Assembly (NCBI GenBank): GCA_964531285.1
Contig: CAZHDI010000117.1
Span: 1-8,890 of the forward strand
Direction: 5' to 3'
DNA: 8,890 nt
Source: CAZHDI01 sp964531285
GTDB lineage: Bacteria; Pseudomonadota; Alphaproteobacteria; JAJFIK01
Shown in pieces: positions 1 through 6,273 of the stretch (positions are counted from its first letter, which is position 1; every line of letters starts with the position of its first letter). The notes under the pieces were generated by a model that searched no databases, had not been told where the DNA came from, and worked only from the letters and a program-made list of their open reading frames with translations. A program made the position numbers and the translations under genes.

Positions 1-155
1 AGCTTGTAGGTCTGGTCCCCGATGACCAGCGTATGACCGGCATTGTGGCCGCCCTGAAAGCGCACCACGACATCGGCGCGCTCCGACAGCCAATCGACGA
101 TTTTGCCCTTGCCTTCATCGCCCCACTGGGCGCCCACGACGGCCACGTTGGACAC
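1..155 (-). CDS. purA: Adenylosuccinate synthetase, N-terminal fragment (51 codons, cut by window edge)
   Basis: PurA joins IMP and aspartate with GTP to form adenylosuccinate, the first committed step from IMP to AMP, in the cytoplasm. The fragment begins VSNVAVVGAQWGDEGKGK and continues to GGHNAGHT. The GTP-binding GDEGKGK loop is present; D13 and H41 fall at the same numbers as the catalytic pair of the E. coli enzyme, which supports the start exactly. The start is GTG (153-155), preceded by a Shine-Dalgarno AGGAGA at 162-167 with a 6 nt spacer. The rest of the gene lies left of the window. It lies downstream of serA on the same strand, separated by an intrinsic terminator, so it probably has its own promoter, although I could not pick one out in the short gap. 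The identity is very secure from the motifs even though only the first part is visible. Confidence 0.96.
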   Translation of the reverse strand, partial: MSNVAVVGAQWGDEGKGKIVDWLSERADVVVRFQGGHNAGHTLVIGDQTYK

Positions 156-180
156 GGGAACTCTCCTGAACCAAAGATCA

Positions 181-202
181 GTCCGGATACGATGGACCGG
201 AC
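181..202. repeat. Inverted repeat in the purA leader (6 bp arms, 10 nt spacer)
   Basis: GTCCGG (181-186) and CCGGAC (197-202) form a perfect inverted repeat between the serA terminator and the purA Shine-Dalgarno site. It could be a small hairpin in the purA leader or a dyad operator. No T run follows it, so it is not a second terminator. With arms this short and GC-rich, chance is quite possible. Confidence 0.35.
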
Positions 203-206
203 ACAC

Positions 207-233
207 AAAAGGGGCAGGTGTCCCCTGCCCCTT
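207..233 (-). terminator. Intrinsic terminator of the serC-serA operon
   Basis: Read on the minus strand, GGGGCAGG (231-224), a 5 nt loop and CCTGCCCC (218-211) form a perfect 8 bp GC-rich stem, followed directly by TTTT (210-207) and then GTGTGT. The two A residues before the stem can extend the pairing into the T run. It starts about 28 nt past the serA stop codon and about 52 nt before the purA start, so it ends the serine operon and separates it from purA. The U run is short, so termination may be incomplete. Confidence 0.82.
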
Positions 234-260
234 CCCCGTGCCGATTGTCGCCTGTCCGGC

Positions 261-1838
261 TTAAAAAGACAACGCGTTCACGCGCTGAACCAGCGGCAGA
301 GTACGCACTTTCTCCAGAACCGGACCGGCCACGGGCTCATCCACCTCGACCAGCGCGATGGCGTTGCCGCCCGGTGCTTTGCGACCCAAATTGAACGACG
401 CGATATTGACACCCGCCTCGCCCAGGGTTGCGCCCAGCGAGCCGATGAAACCCGGCTTGTCCTCATTGGTCACGAGCAGCATGTGGCGCCCCAGCAGCGC
501 ATCGAGGGAAATGCCCTCGACCTGGATCACCCGGTTCTGCCCGGTGGAGAAGATCGTGCCCGCGACCGTGTGCTGGCCGCGCTCGGTCTCGACAATGATC
601 CGCACATAGCTTTCATAGACGCCCTGCTGCTCGCGCCGGGTCTCGGACACCTTCACGCCGCGTTCGCGCGTGATAACCGGTGCACTGACCATATTGACCG
701 ACGACAATTGCGGCCGCATGACACCGACAAGGGCCGCCGACGTCAGGGTGCGGATGTTCATCTCCGCGACATCGCCCTCATATTCGATCTGGATCGCTTT
801 GATCGGACTTTCGCACAGCTGGCCGGCAAACAGGCCAAGCTGCTCGGTGAGCTTGACGAACGGCTTCAGGATCGGCGCCTCCTCGGCCGTGATCGCGGGC
901 ATGTTGATCGCATTGATCACCGCGCCCGACAGCAGATAATCCGACATCTGCTCGGCCACCTGAAGCGCAACCTTTTCCTGCGCTTCGGTCGTCGAGGCGC
1001 CCAGATGCGGCGTGGCCACCACATTCTCATGCTCGAACAGCGGATTGTTCTTGGCCGGTTCCTCGGCGAACACATCGAGGGCCGCGCCGGCGATGTGCCC
1101 GCTGTCGAGCAGATCCTTGAGCGCCGCCTCGTCGATCAGCCCGCCACGCGCGCAATTGATGATCCGTGCACCCCGGCGCATGGTTTCCATCGCCTCGCGG
1201 CTGAGAATGTTCCGGGTCTGATCCGTAAGCGGCACATGAAGGGTGACGAAATCCGCCCGCTTGAGCAGGTCCTCAAGCTCGACCTTCTCGACACCGATGT
1301 CCTTGGCGCGCTCCTCCGACAGGAACGGATCGAACGCGATGACCCGCATGCGCAGACCCTGCCCGCGCGCGGCCACGATGGACCCGATATTGCCGCAGCC
1401 CACGACGCCCAGCGTCTTGCCCGTCAGTTCCACCCCCATAAACCGGGATTTCTCCCATTTGCTGGCTCGGGTCGAGGCATCGGCCTGGGGGATTTGCCGC
1501 GCCAGGGCGAACATCATCGCGATGGCATGTTCGGCCGTGGTGATCGAATTGCCGAACGGCGTGTTCATCACCACGACGCCCTTGGCGGTCGCCTCCGGCA
1601 CGTTGATGTTGTCGACACCGATCCCGGCCCGACCGATCACCTTCAGCTTGGATGCGGCCTGGAGAATCTCCGGTGTGACTTTCGTGGCCGACCGCACCGC
1701 GAGGCCGTCATACGCGCCGATGATCTCGCCGAGTTCCTCCGGGGACAGACCGGTCTTGCGATCGACCTCCAGACCCCGGTTCTGAAAAATCTCGACAGCG
1801 GCATCGCTGAGCTTGTCCGAAATAAGCACTTTAGGCAT
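261..1838 (-). CDS. serA: D-3-phosphoglycerate dehydrogenase (525 aa, with C-terminal ACT domain)
   Basis: SerA oxidises 3-phosphoglycerate to 3-phosphohydroxypyruvate with NAD+, the first step of the phosphorylated serine pathway, in the cytoplasm. The N-terminal substrate-binding segment comes first; the Rossmann NAD-binding domain has GCGNIG at 147-152. The D-2-hydroxyacid dehydrogenase catalytic triad is present: R231 (in NCARGG), E260 (in AEEP) and H278 (in ATPHLGAST). Residues of about 315-445 correspond to the extra allosteric substrate-binding domain of long-form enzymes, and about 452-525 form an ACT domain (RHMLLVTNEDKPGFIGSLG), the usual serine-feedback site. At 525 aa it is the long form, unlike the roughly 410 aa E. 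coli enzyme. The ATG at 1836-1838 has an AAAAGGA Shine-Dalgarno at 1849-1855, 10 nt away. It follows serC by 107 nt with no terminator between them and is followed by one, so it is the last gene of the serC-serA operon. Confidence 0.97.
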   Translation of the reverse strand: MPKVLISDKLSDAAVEIFQNRGLEVDRKTGLSPEELGEIIGAYDGLAVRSATKVTPEILQAASKLKVIGRAGIGVDNINVPEATAKGVVVMNTPFGNSITTAEHAIAMMFALARQIPQADASTRASKWEKSRFMGVELTGKTLGVVGCGNIGSIVAARGQGLRMRVIAFDPFLSEERAKDIGVEKVELEDLLKRADFVTLHVPLTDQTRNILSREAMETMRRGARIINCARGGLIDEAALKDLLDSGHIAGAALDVFAEEPAKNNPLFEHENVVATPHLGASTTEAQEKVALQVAEQMSDYLLSGAVINAINMPAITAEEAPILKPFVKLTEQLGLFAGQLCESPIKAIQIEYEGDVAEMNIRTLTSAALVGVMRPQLSSVNMVSAPVITRERGVKVSETRREQQGVYESYVRIIVETERGQHTVAGTIFSTGQNRVIQVEGISLDALLGRHMLLVTNEDKPGFIGSLGATLGEAGVNIASFNLGRKAPGGNAIALVEVDEPVAGPVLEKVRTLPLVQRVNALSF

Positions 1839-1945
1839 GGAACGGCCGTCCTTTTGGCTGAGCGGGCCGGGCGGTCACGGGCATCCGGCACCGGACCCGC
1901 GCGGCCGTCTGTGTTGGAAACGGAATGGTCGGACCGGGCCGCCGG

Positions 1946-3127
1946 TCAGGCGGCGGCCTGGGTCTCTTCGCGGGCGGTGGCGAACGCCCATTCGATCCAG
2001 GGCAGGAGCGCGGCGACATCGGCCTTGTCCACCGTGGCGCCGCACCAGATGCGCAGGCCCGGCGGGGCATCGCGGTAGCCCTCGATATCGTGGGCCACGC
2101 CCTCCGCATCGAGCAACCCGCCAAGGCGCTTGACGATCGCCTTCTGACTGTCCGCCGGCTGAGTGGCGAACCAGGGATCGGTGATTTTAAGGCAAACGGA
2201 AGTGTTGGACCGTGTGGCAGGATCGCCGGCCAGGAAATCGATCCAGTCGGTCTTGGCCACCCAATCGGCAACCGCCGCCAGATTGGCATCCGCGCGAGCC
2301 ATCAGGGCATCAAGCCCGCCGATCTCCTCGGCCCAGCGCAGCGCATCGAGATAATCCTCCACGCACAGCATGGACGGGGTGTTGATTGTCTCGCCCCGGA
2401 AGATCCCCTCAATGAGCTTGCCGCCCTTGGTCAGACGAAAGATCTTCGGCAACGGCCAGGCCGGGGTGTGGCTTTCCAGGCGCTCAACCGCACGGGGCGA
2501 TAGGATCAGAACACCGTGCGCGGCCTCCCCGCCCATCACCTTCTGCCAGGAGAAGGTCACCACATCGAGCTTCGGCCACTCGAGCGCCTGCGCGAAGGCC
2601 GCCGAGGTGGCATCGCAGATGGTCAGCCCGCCCCGGTCCGCGGCGATCCAATCGGCATTGGGGACGCGCACGCCGGACGTTGTGCCATTCCAGGTAAAGA
2701 CAATGTCGTGATCCGGATCGACCGAGGCCAGGTCGGGCAGACTGCCATAGTCCGCCTCGATCACGCGGCAGGCCTCCAGCTTGAGCTGCTTGACCGCATC
2801 GGTCACCCAGCCGGAACCGAAGGATTCCCAAGCCAGCATGTCCACACCGCGCGGGCCCAAAAGGGTCCACATCGCCATTTCCACGGCCCCGGTATCCGAA
2901 GCCGGCACGATGCCGATCCGGTACTCGTCGGGCACGCCGAGAATGGTGCGGGTGCGCTCGATCGCGTCAGCAAGGCGCGCCTTGCCAATCTTCGACCGAT
3001 GAGACCGGCCCAACGCGTCAGTGGGAAGAGAAGCAGGGGTCCATCCTGGCCGTTTGGCACAAGGACCCGAGGAAAAGTGCGGCCGTGCAGGCCGCATGGC
3101 CGGCCGCGCCGGTATCATGCTGGTCAT
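1946..3127 (-). CDS. serC: Phosphoserine aminotransferase (393 aa)
   Basis: SerC transfers the amino group of glutamate to 3-phosphohydroxypyruvate, giving phosphoserine; the family can also act in the pyridoxal phosphate route on a 4-phosphohydroxythreonine precursor. It is a fold-type I, class V PLP enzyme. The N-terminal motif is HFSSGPCAKRPGW (17-29), followed by GRSHRSKIGKARL (40-52), CDATSA with the cofactor-binding D172, and TFSWQKVMGG with K196 as the expected PLP Schiff-base lysine. The ETINTPSMLCVEDYLDAL stretch is also typical. It resembles the alphaproteobacterial/Methanosarcina subtype rather than E. coli SerC. The reading frame stays open 17 codons further upstream (to 3178), but I chose the ATG at 3125-3127 because AAGGAA at 3136-3141 stands 8 nt before it and the longer start would fall inside the leader RNA. 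It is the first gene of the serC-serA operon. Confidence 0.95.
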   Translation of the reverse strand: MTSMIPARPAMRPARPHFSSGPCAKRPGWTPASLPTDALGRSHRSKIGKARLADAIERTRTILGVPDEYRIGIVPASDTGAVEMAMWTLLGPRGVDMLAWESFGSGWVTDAVKQLKLEACRVIEADYGSLPDLASVDPDHDIVFTWNGTTSGVRVPNADWIAADRGGLTICDATSAAFAQALEWPKLDVVTFSWQKVMGGEAAHGVLILSPRAVERLESHTPAWPLPKIFRLTKGGKLIEGIFRGETINTPSMLCVEDYLDALRWAEEIGGLDALMARADANLAAVADWVAKTDWIDFLAGDPATRSNTSVCLKITDPWFATQPADSQKAIVKRLGGLLDAEGVAHDIEGYRDAPPGLRIWCGATVDKADVAALLPWIEWAFATAREETQAAA

Positions 3128-3130
3128 GTC

Positions 3131-3175
3131 GTCTATTCCTTCCAGAATAGTGCGCTCCGTTGGGGGAGCGTGTCC
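3131..3175 (-). ncRNA. serC leader RNA motif: two hairpins, the second containing the serC Shine-Dalgarno
   Basis: On the minus strand just before serC lie two consecutive perfect hairpins. The first is CGCTCC (3170-3165), loop CCCAAC, GGAGCG (3158-3153). The second is CTATTC (3150-3145), loop TGGAAG, GAATAG (3138-3133). The Shine-Dalgarno AAGGAA (3141-3136) spans the loop and the 3' arm of the second hairpin, so folding would limit ribosome access. This agrees with the known alphaproteobacterial serC leader, a cis-regulatory structure upstream of serC-serA whose last stem overlaps the ribosome binding site. The 5' limit given is my estimate from the promoter. The ligand or signal is not evident from the sequence. 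The assignment to the known family is from memory of its description; the hairpins themselves are directly visible. Confidence 0.75.
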
Positions 3176-3182
3176 CACCGCC

Positions 3183-3212
3183 GATATAGGGGGCTGCCCG
3201 TGCCGGCGTCAA
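3183..3212 (-). promoter_or_regulatory. Predicted sigma-70-type promoter of the serC-serA operon
   Basis: On the minus strand TTGACG (3212-3207) stands 18 nt from TATATC (3188-3183); with CTATAT (3189-3184) as the -10 the spacer is 17 nt. The -35 is close to the consensus. Transcription would start near 3175, giving a leader of about 48 nt that consists almost wholly of the two serC-leader hairpins. That fit between promoter and RNA structure raises confidence. Confidence 0.65.
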
Positions 3213-3337
3213 GCGGCAAAATCGGCACCGGGCCAAACCGGTCGCCTCCGCGCGGGGCGCAGGTTAGGTTAACGGCCCGGAGCGTAAACGAGCGTCAGAC
3301 CCCTGACTGGCGCCCACCGACCACGGAGCATAAGACC
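3213..3337. other. Divergent intergenic region between serC and the aminotransferase gene
   Basis: This stretch separates the leftward serC promoter from the rightward aminotransferase start and must hold the plus-strand promoter, but I find no convincing -35/-10 pair. Small elements visible are ACCGG/CCGGT (3227-3231 and 3238-3242, 6 nt apart), the GTTAAC palindrome within TTAGGTTAACGG near 3264-3275, and a GTCAG/CTGAC hairpin with an ACCC loop (3294-3307) in the likely 5' leader. None is strong enough to call an operator. Confidence 0.35.
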
Positions 3338-4489
3338 ATGGCCATCGGGATCGGCAGCGAACGCGCCCTCTTCGACATGTCCGAGGAGATCGCCTTCTTC
3401 AACTGCGCCTCTGTGGCGCCGCTGCCCATTGCATCGAGTATGGCCGGAGAAGCGGGTATGCGGATCAAAACCCAGCCCTGGCGGATCGAGTCCGAGCACT
3501 TCTTCACCGGCCCGGACCGGGCCCGCGGCCTCGTTGCCCCATTGATGAATGCGCGGGCGGACGATATCGCCATCGTCCCGTCCACCGGATACGGGATCAC
3601 CATGGCCGCCGAAATGATTCCGCTATCCGCCGGATCGGAGATCATTCTTCTTGCGGATGAATTCCCGTCCAATATTTATCCCTGGCACCGGCGGGCGCGC
3701 GAAACCGGTGCCCTCATCCGGCGGATCGCCCCTCCGCGCGACACCGGCCTGTCTTGGGCCGAGGCGATCCTCGAAGCGGTCAATCCGCGCACGGCGGTCA
3801 TTGCCGCACCGCACTATCATTGGACGGACGGCAGCCTTGTGGATCTTGAAACCGTCGGCGCCGCCGCGCGCCGTCATGGTGCCGCGCTTGTGCTGGATCT
3901 GGCCCAGTCGCTCGGCGCCGCGCCGATCGATGTTACGCGGGTGCAGCCCGATTTCGCGGTCGCACCGTGTTACAAATGGCTGCTCGGCCCCTATTCCCTG
4001 GGCTTTGCCTATGCGGCGCCCCACCGGCAACAGGGCCGCCCCCTGGAGGAATCCTGGATCGCCCGTCAGGGGGCGGAGGACTTCACACGCCTCGCCGACT
4101 ATCACGACAACCGGGCCGAGGGTGCCCGGCGCTACGATATGGGCGCCCGCGCTCAACTGCACCTTTTGCCCGCGGCCATCGCCTCCCTTGAGCAGATCCT
4201 GGACTGGTCGGTCGAGGCGGTTGCCGCCACGCTGAGCGAAGCAACCCGGCTCATCGCGGATCGTGCCCTGGCGCTCGATCTCGACGTCCCGGCTCAGGGA
4301 ACCCATGCGCCCCATTTTATCGGTGTGCGCTTTCCGCGCGGCGTGCCGGAGGATCTGGTTGCCCGGCTCCATGCGCGGTCTATCTATGTCAGCCTGCGCG
4401 GCGATGTGATGCGCCTTGCGCCCCATTTGTTCACCACACGATCCGATATCGACCGGCTGTTCCGCGAACTGAAGGCCATTCTGGCATGA
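3338..4489 (+). CDS. Class V PLP-dependent aminotransferase family protein (383 aa), substrate unknown
   Basis: This is a fold-type I PLP enzyme of the class V aminotransferase superfamily, which includes cysteine desulfurases, kynureninases and isopenicillin-N-epimerase-like proteins. The N-terminal FFNCASVAPLP (20-30) matches the position of the family's substrate-side motif. PSTGYGITMAA (81-91) is the phosphate-cradle segment. VLDLAQSLGAAPID (185-198) carries D187, expected to contact the pyridine nitrogen, and APCYKWLLGPYSLGF (209-223) carries K213, the expected Schiff-base lysine. The length is normal for the family. I chose the ATG at 3338 because GGAG lies 9 nt upstream (3325-3328) and homology-like sequence starts right there; the frame is open far to the left, but only as antisense of serC. 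Its stop overlaps the start of the transporter gene (ATGA), so the two probably act on related compounds. I see no extended cysteine-desulfurase active-site loop and do not assign a reaction. Confidence 0.88.
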   Translation: MAIGIGSERALFDMSEEIAFFNCASVAPLPIASSMAGEAGMRIKTQPWRIESEHFFTGPDRARGLVAPLMNARADDIAIVPSTGYGITMAAEMIPLSAGSEIILLADEFPSNIYPWHRRARETGALIRRIAPPRDTGLSWAEAILEAVNPRTAVIAAPHYHWTDGSLVDLETVGAAARRHGAALVLDLAQSLGAAPIDVTRVQPDFAVAPCYKWLLGPYSLGFAYAAPHRQQGRPLEESWIARQGAEDFTRLADYHDNRAEGARRYDMGARAQLHLLPAAIASLEQILDWSVEAVAATLSEATRLIADRALALDLDVPAQGTHAPHFIGVRFPRGVPEDLVARLHARSIYVSLRGDVMRLAPHLFTTRSDIDRLFRELKAILA

Positions 4490-5439
4490 CCACGCACGCT
4501 CCATCGCATGAGGCCGCGACATCGCCGGTCCGCTGGCTCTACCTTATCGGCCTTGTTATTCTTTACGGATCGTCGTTTTTGCTGATCAAGGTCGGGGTGG
4601 CGACGGTCCCGCCCCTGACCCTGGTCGCCATCCGGCTCGGCTTGGGAACGCTGACCCTGCTGGCCATTGCGATAACCATGGGCCTGAAGCTGCCGCGCCT
4701 CAGCGCTGCATCGCTGCGCACCCGTCACGGGGCCTGGCGCTGGTTCGCGCTTCTGGGTCTGACCGGCAATGTGTTGCCATTCGCCTTCATCACCTGGGGT
4801 CAGCAGGCAATTCCCTCAAGCCTCGCAGGGATCCTGATGGCGGTGATGCCACTGGCGACCATGGGCCTGGCAACACTGTTCGTTCCCGGAGAAAAGGCGA
4901 CGATGCGCGCGCTGGCCGGCTTCGTCATCGGCTTTATCGGTCTCACGGTTCTGTTCGGCCCCGGCGCGCTCAGTGCGCTGGGCGGACAGGCCTGGCTGGC
5001 TCAGATCGCCATGCTGGCCGGGGCCCTGTGCTATGCCACCAATGCCGTCCTGACCAAGAACATGCCGGCGACCCATCCCGTGATTGCTGCTGCCGGTATT
5101 CATATCTGCGCCACGCTTGCGGTCGCGGCCGCGGCATTCGCGCTCGAAGACCCGCTGGCCATCACGCCGACGGCGGTTTCCATGATGTCGATCCTGTGTC
5201 TCGGCGTGTTCCAGAGCGCGCTTGCCACGCTGATGCTTCTGGCATTGATCCAGCGCGCCGGACCGACCTTCACGGCCCAGATCAATTATCTGGTGCCGCT
5301 TTGGGCGGTCATGATGGGCTATGTCTTTCTGGGTGAGGACTTGGGGATCAGTGCGCTGATCGCCCTGGGGCTGATCCTCGCGGGCATTGGCCTGAGCCAG
5401 ACCCGGCCGACCCGGAAACCGACCGGAGAAAAGGCCTAG
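4486..5439 (+). CDS. EamA/DMT-superfamily membrane transporter (317 aa)
   Basis: This is an inner-membrane protein of the drug/metabolite transporter superfamily, typically exporters of amino acids, other metabolites or drugs. About ten hydrophobic segments can be seen, near residues 17-36, 43-65, 85-105, 112-132, 140-158, 170-189, 199-220, 230-256, 264-283 and 287-305, arranged as two five-helix EamA repeats. Typical family signatures are the ILYGSSFLLIKVG stretch in helix 1, AIRLGLGTLTLL in helix 2, AGILMAVMPL in helix 4, and NYLVPLWAVMMGYVFLGED near helix 9. The C-terminus ends in a short basic tail. The ATG (4486-4488) overlaps the upstream TGA (4487-4489), with a GAAGG at 4471-4475 inside the upstream gene, indicating translational coupling. 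The substrate cannot be told from sequence; pairing with a PLP enzyme suggests an amino acid or amine, as inference only. Confidence 0.92.
   Translation: MTTHAPSHEAATSPVRWLYLIGLVILYGSSFLLIKVGVATVPPLTLVAIRLGLGTLTLLAIAITMGLKLPRLSAASLRTRHGAWRWFALLGLTGNVLPFAFITWGQQAIPSSLAGILMAVMPLATMGLATLFVPGEKATMRALAGFVIGFIGLTVLFGPGALSALGGQAWLAQIAMLAGALCYATNAVLTKNMPATHPVIAAAGIHICATLAVAAAAFALEDPLAITPTAVSMMSILCLGVFQSALATLMLLALIQRAGPTFTAQINYLVPLWAVMMGYVFLGEDLGISALIALGLILAGIGLSQTRPTRKPTGEKA
5436..5439. other. Shared CTAG: overlapping stop codons of two convergent genes
   Basis: The transporter stop TAG occupies 5437-5439 on the plus strand and the phzF-family stop TAG is the complement of 5436-5438. The palindrome CTAG thus ends both genes with no intergenic space, and no intrinsic terminator hairpin with a T run is visible on either side. 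Confidence 0.95.
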
Positions 5440-6269
5440 AGCGTAATCGTCCCGCGCATGAACGACACGCAGCGGCCCGACAGAACGACCCGGTCGCGGG
5501 CCCCGTGCGCATCATAACGGCAGCCGACCTGGCCGCCGCGCTTGGAGACCTGAAAGCCCGTCAGATCCGTCTTGCCCAGACGCGCCGCCCAATAGGGCGC
5601 CAGGGTGCAATGGGCGGAGCCCGTCACCGGATCCTCCGGAATGCCCTTAAGCGGTGCAAAGAAGCGCGAGACGAAATCATACGCCTGCCCCTCGACCGGC
5701 GCGGTGACGATCAAGCCCCAGGAGTCGGCCTCCAGCAACACATCGCGCAAATGCGATGCATAGCGCAGCCGGCGCACATCGTCCTCATGCTCGAACACGG
5801 CGAGCGCATTAACCGCCTTGAGGAGCGCGACCGGCCGGCGCCCGAGCGCCTCGCCCAGATGATCCATGATCTCGTCCGCATCCGGCACGTCATGGGGCGG
5901 CAGAGCCGGAAAATCCATGGCCAACGCGCCCTCGGCACCGCGCGTGACGGTGAGCGGACCGCTGCGGGTGTGGAACGTCACCGCCCCGAGATCCGGCGCA
6001 AGCTCATTCAGAAGAATGTGGCTCGAGGCCAGAGTCGCATGGCCGCACAGATCGACCTCGTCCGTCGGCGTGAACCAGCGCAGGTGGTAGTGACCCGGGC
6101 CCTTGTCGGGCAGCGGCACGAAGAACGCCATGTCCGACAGGGTGATCTCAGCGGCGATGGACTGCATGAGATCGTCATCGATCCACCGGTCGAGCGGACA
6201 CACGGCGGCGGGATTGCCGGCAAAGGCCCGGTCGGCGAAGGCGTCCACATGGTGCACGCGCAGGTCCAT
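5436..6269 (-). CDS. PhzF family protein, isomerase-like (277 aa)
   Basis: This is a member of the PhzF/YddE fold family (two diaminopimelate-epimerase-like halves); the best known member isomerises trans-2,3-dihydro-3-hydroxyanthranilate in phenazine synthesis, while most genomic members have unknown substrates. The start matches the family (VHHVDAFADRAFAGNPAAV, 6-24), as do DEVDLCGHATLA (70-81) in the first half and PEDPVTGSAH (211-220) in the second. At the position where PhzF proteins usually read LSET/LSEA with the catalytic glutamate, this one reads LSDMAFF, with D46. No other phenazine genes are present, so a phenazine role is unlikely. The ATG has a strong AGGAGGA at 6278-6284, 8 nt away, lying in the thiD 3' end, and the gap to thiD is only 4 nt. 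It is the last gene of the ftsH-folP-thiD unit and converges with the transporter gene, overlapping it by 4 nt. Confidence 0.92.
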   Translation of the reverse strand: MDLRVHHVDAFADRAFAGNPAAVCPLDRWIDDDLMQSIAAEITLSDMAFFVPLPDKGPGHYHLRWFTPTDEVDLCGHATLASSHILLNELAPDLGAVTFHTRSGPLTVTRGAEGALAMDFPALPPHDVPDADEIMDHLGEALGRRPVALLKAVNALAVFEHEDDVRRLRYASHLRDVLLEADSWGLIVTAPVEGQAYDFVSRFFAPLKGIPEDPVTGSAHCTLAPYWAARLGKTDLTGFQVSKRGGQVGCRYDAHGARDRVVLSGRCVSFMRGTITL

Positions 6270-6273
6270 CGCT

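Noticed and set aside
1884..1895. A TCCGG/CCGGA hairpin in the 107 nt serC-serA gap, considered as a terminator or attenuator
   Set aside because: The stem is only 4-5 bp, no T run follows, and serA would need to be transcribed through it; no promoter is visible in the gap either.
33..2078. A 681-codon plus-strand open frame opposite purA, serA and the end of serC
   Set aside because: It runs antisense to three clearly identified genes, its product is rich in Arg, His, Asp and Gly with no recognisable domain, and such long shadows are expected opposite GC-rich genes.
2516..3337. A 274-codon N-terminal extension of the class V aminotransferase frame
   Set aside because: The extension is antisense to serC, has no domain, and a good Shine-Dalgarno and family-like sequence begin at 3338.
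3623..4522. A 299-codon minus-strand open frame inside the aminotransferase gene
   Set aside because: Antisense shadow with no motif; the plus strand carries a complete PLP enzyme.
5436..6269. A phenazine biosynthesis locus, because of the PhzF-like protein
   Set aside because: No other phz gene is nearby, and PhzF-fold proteins are common as isolated genes unrelated to phenazines.
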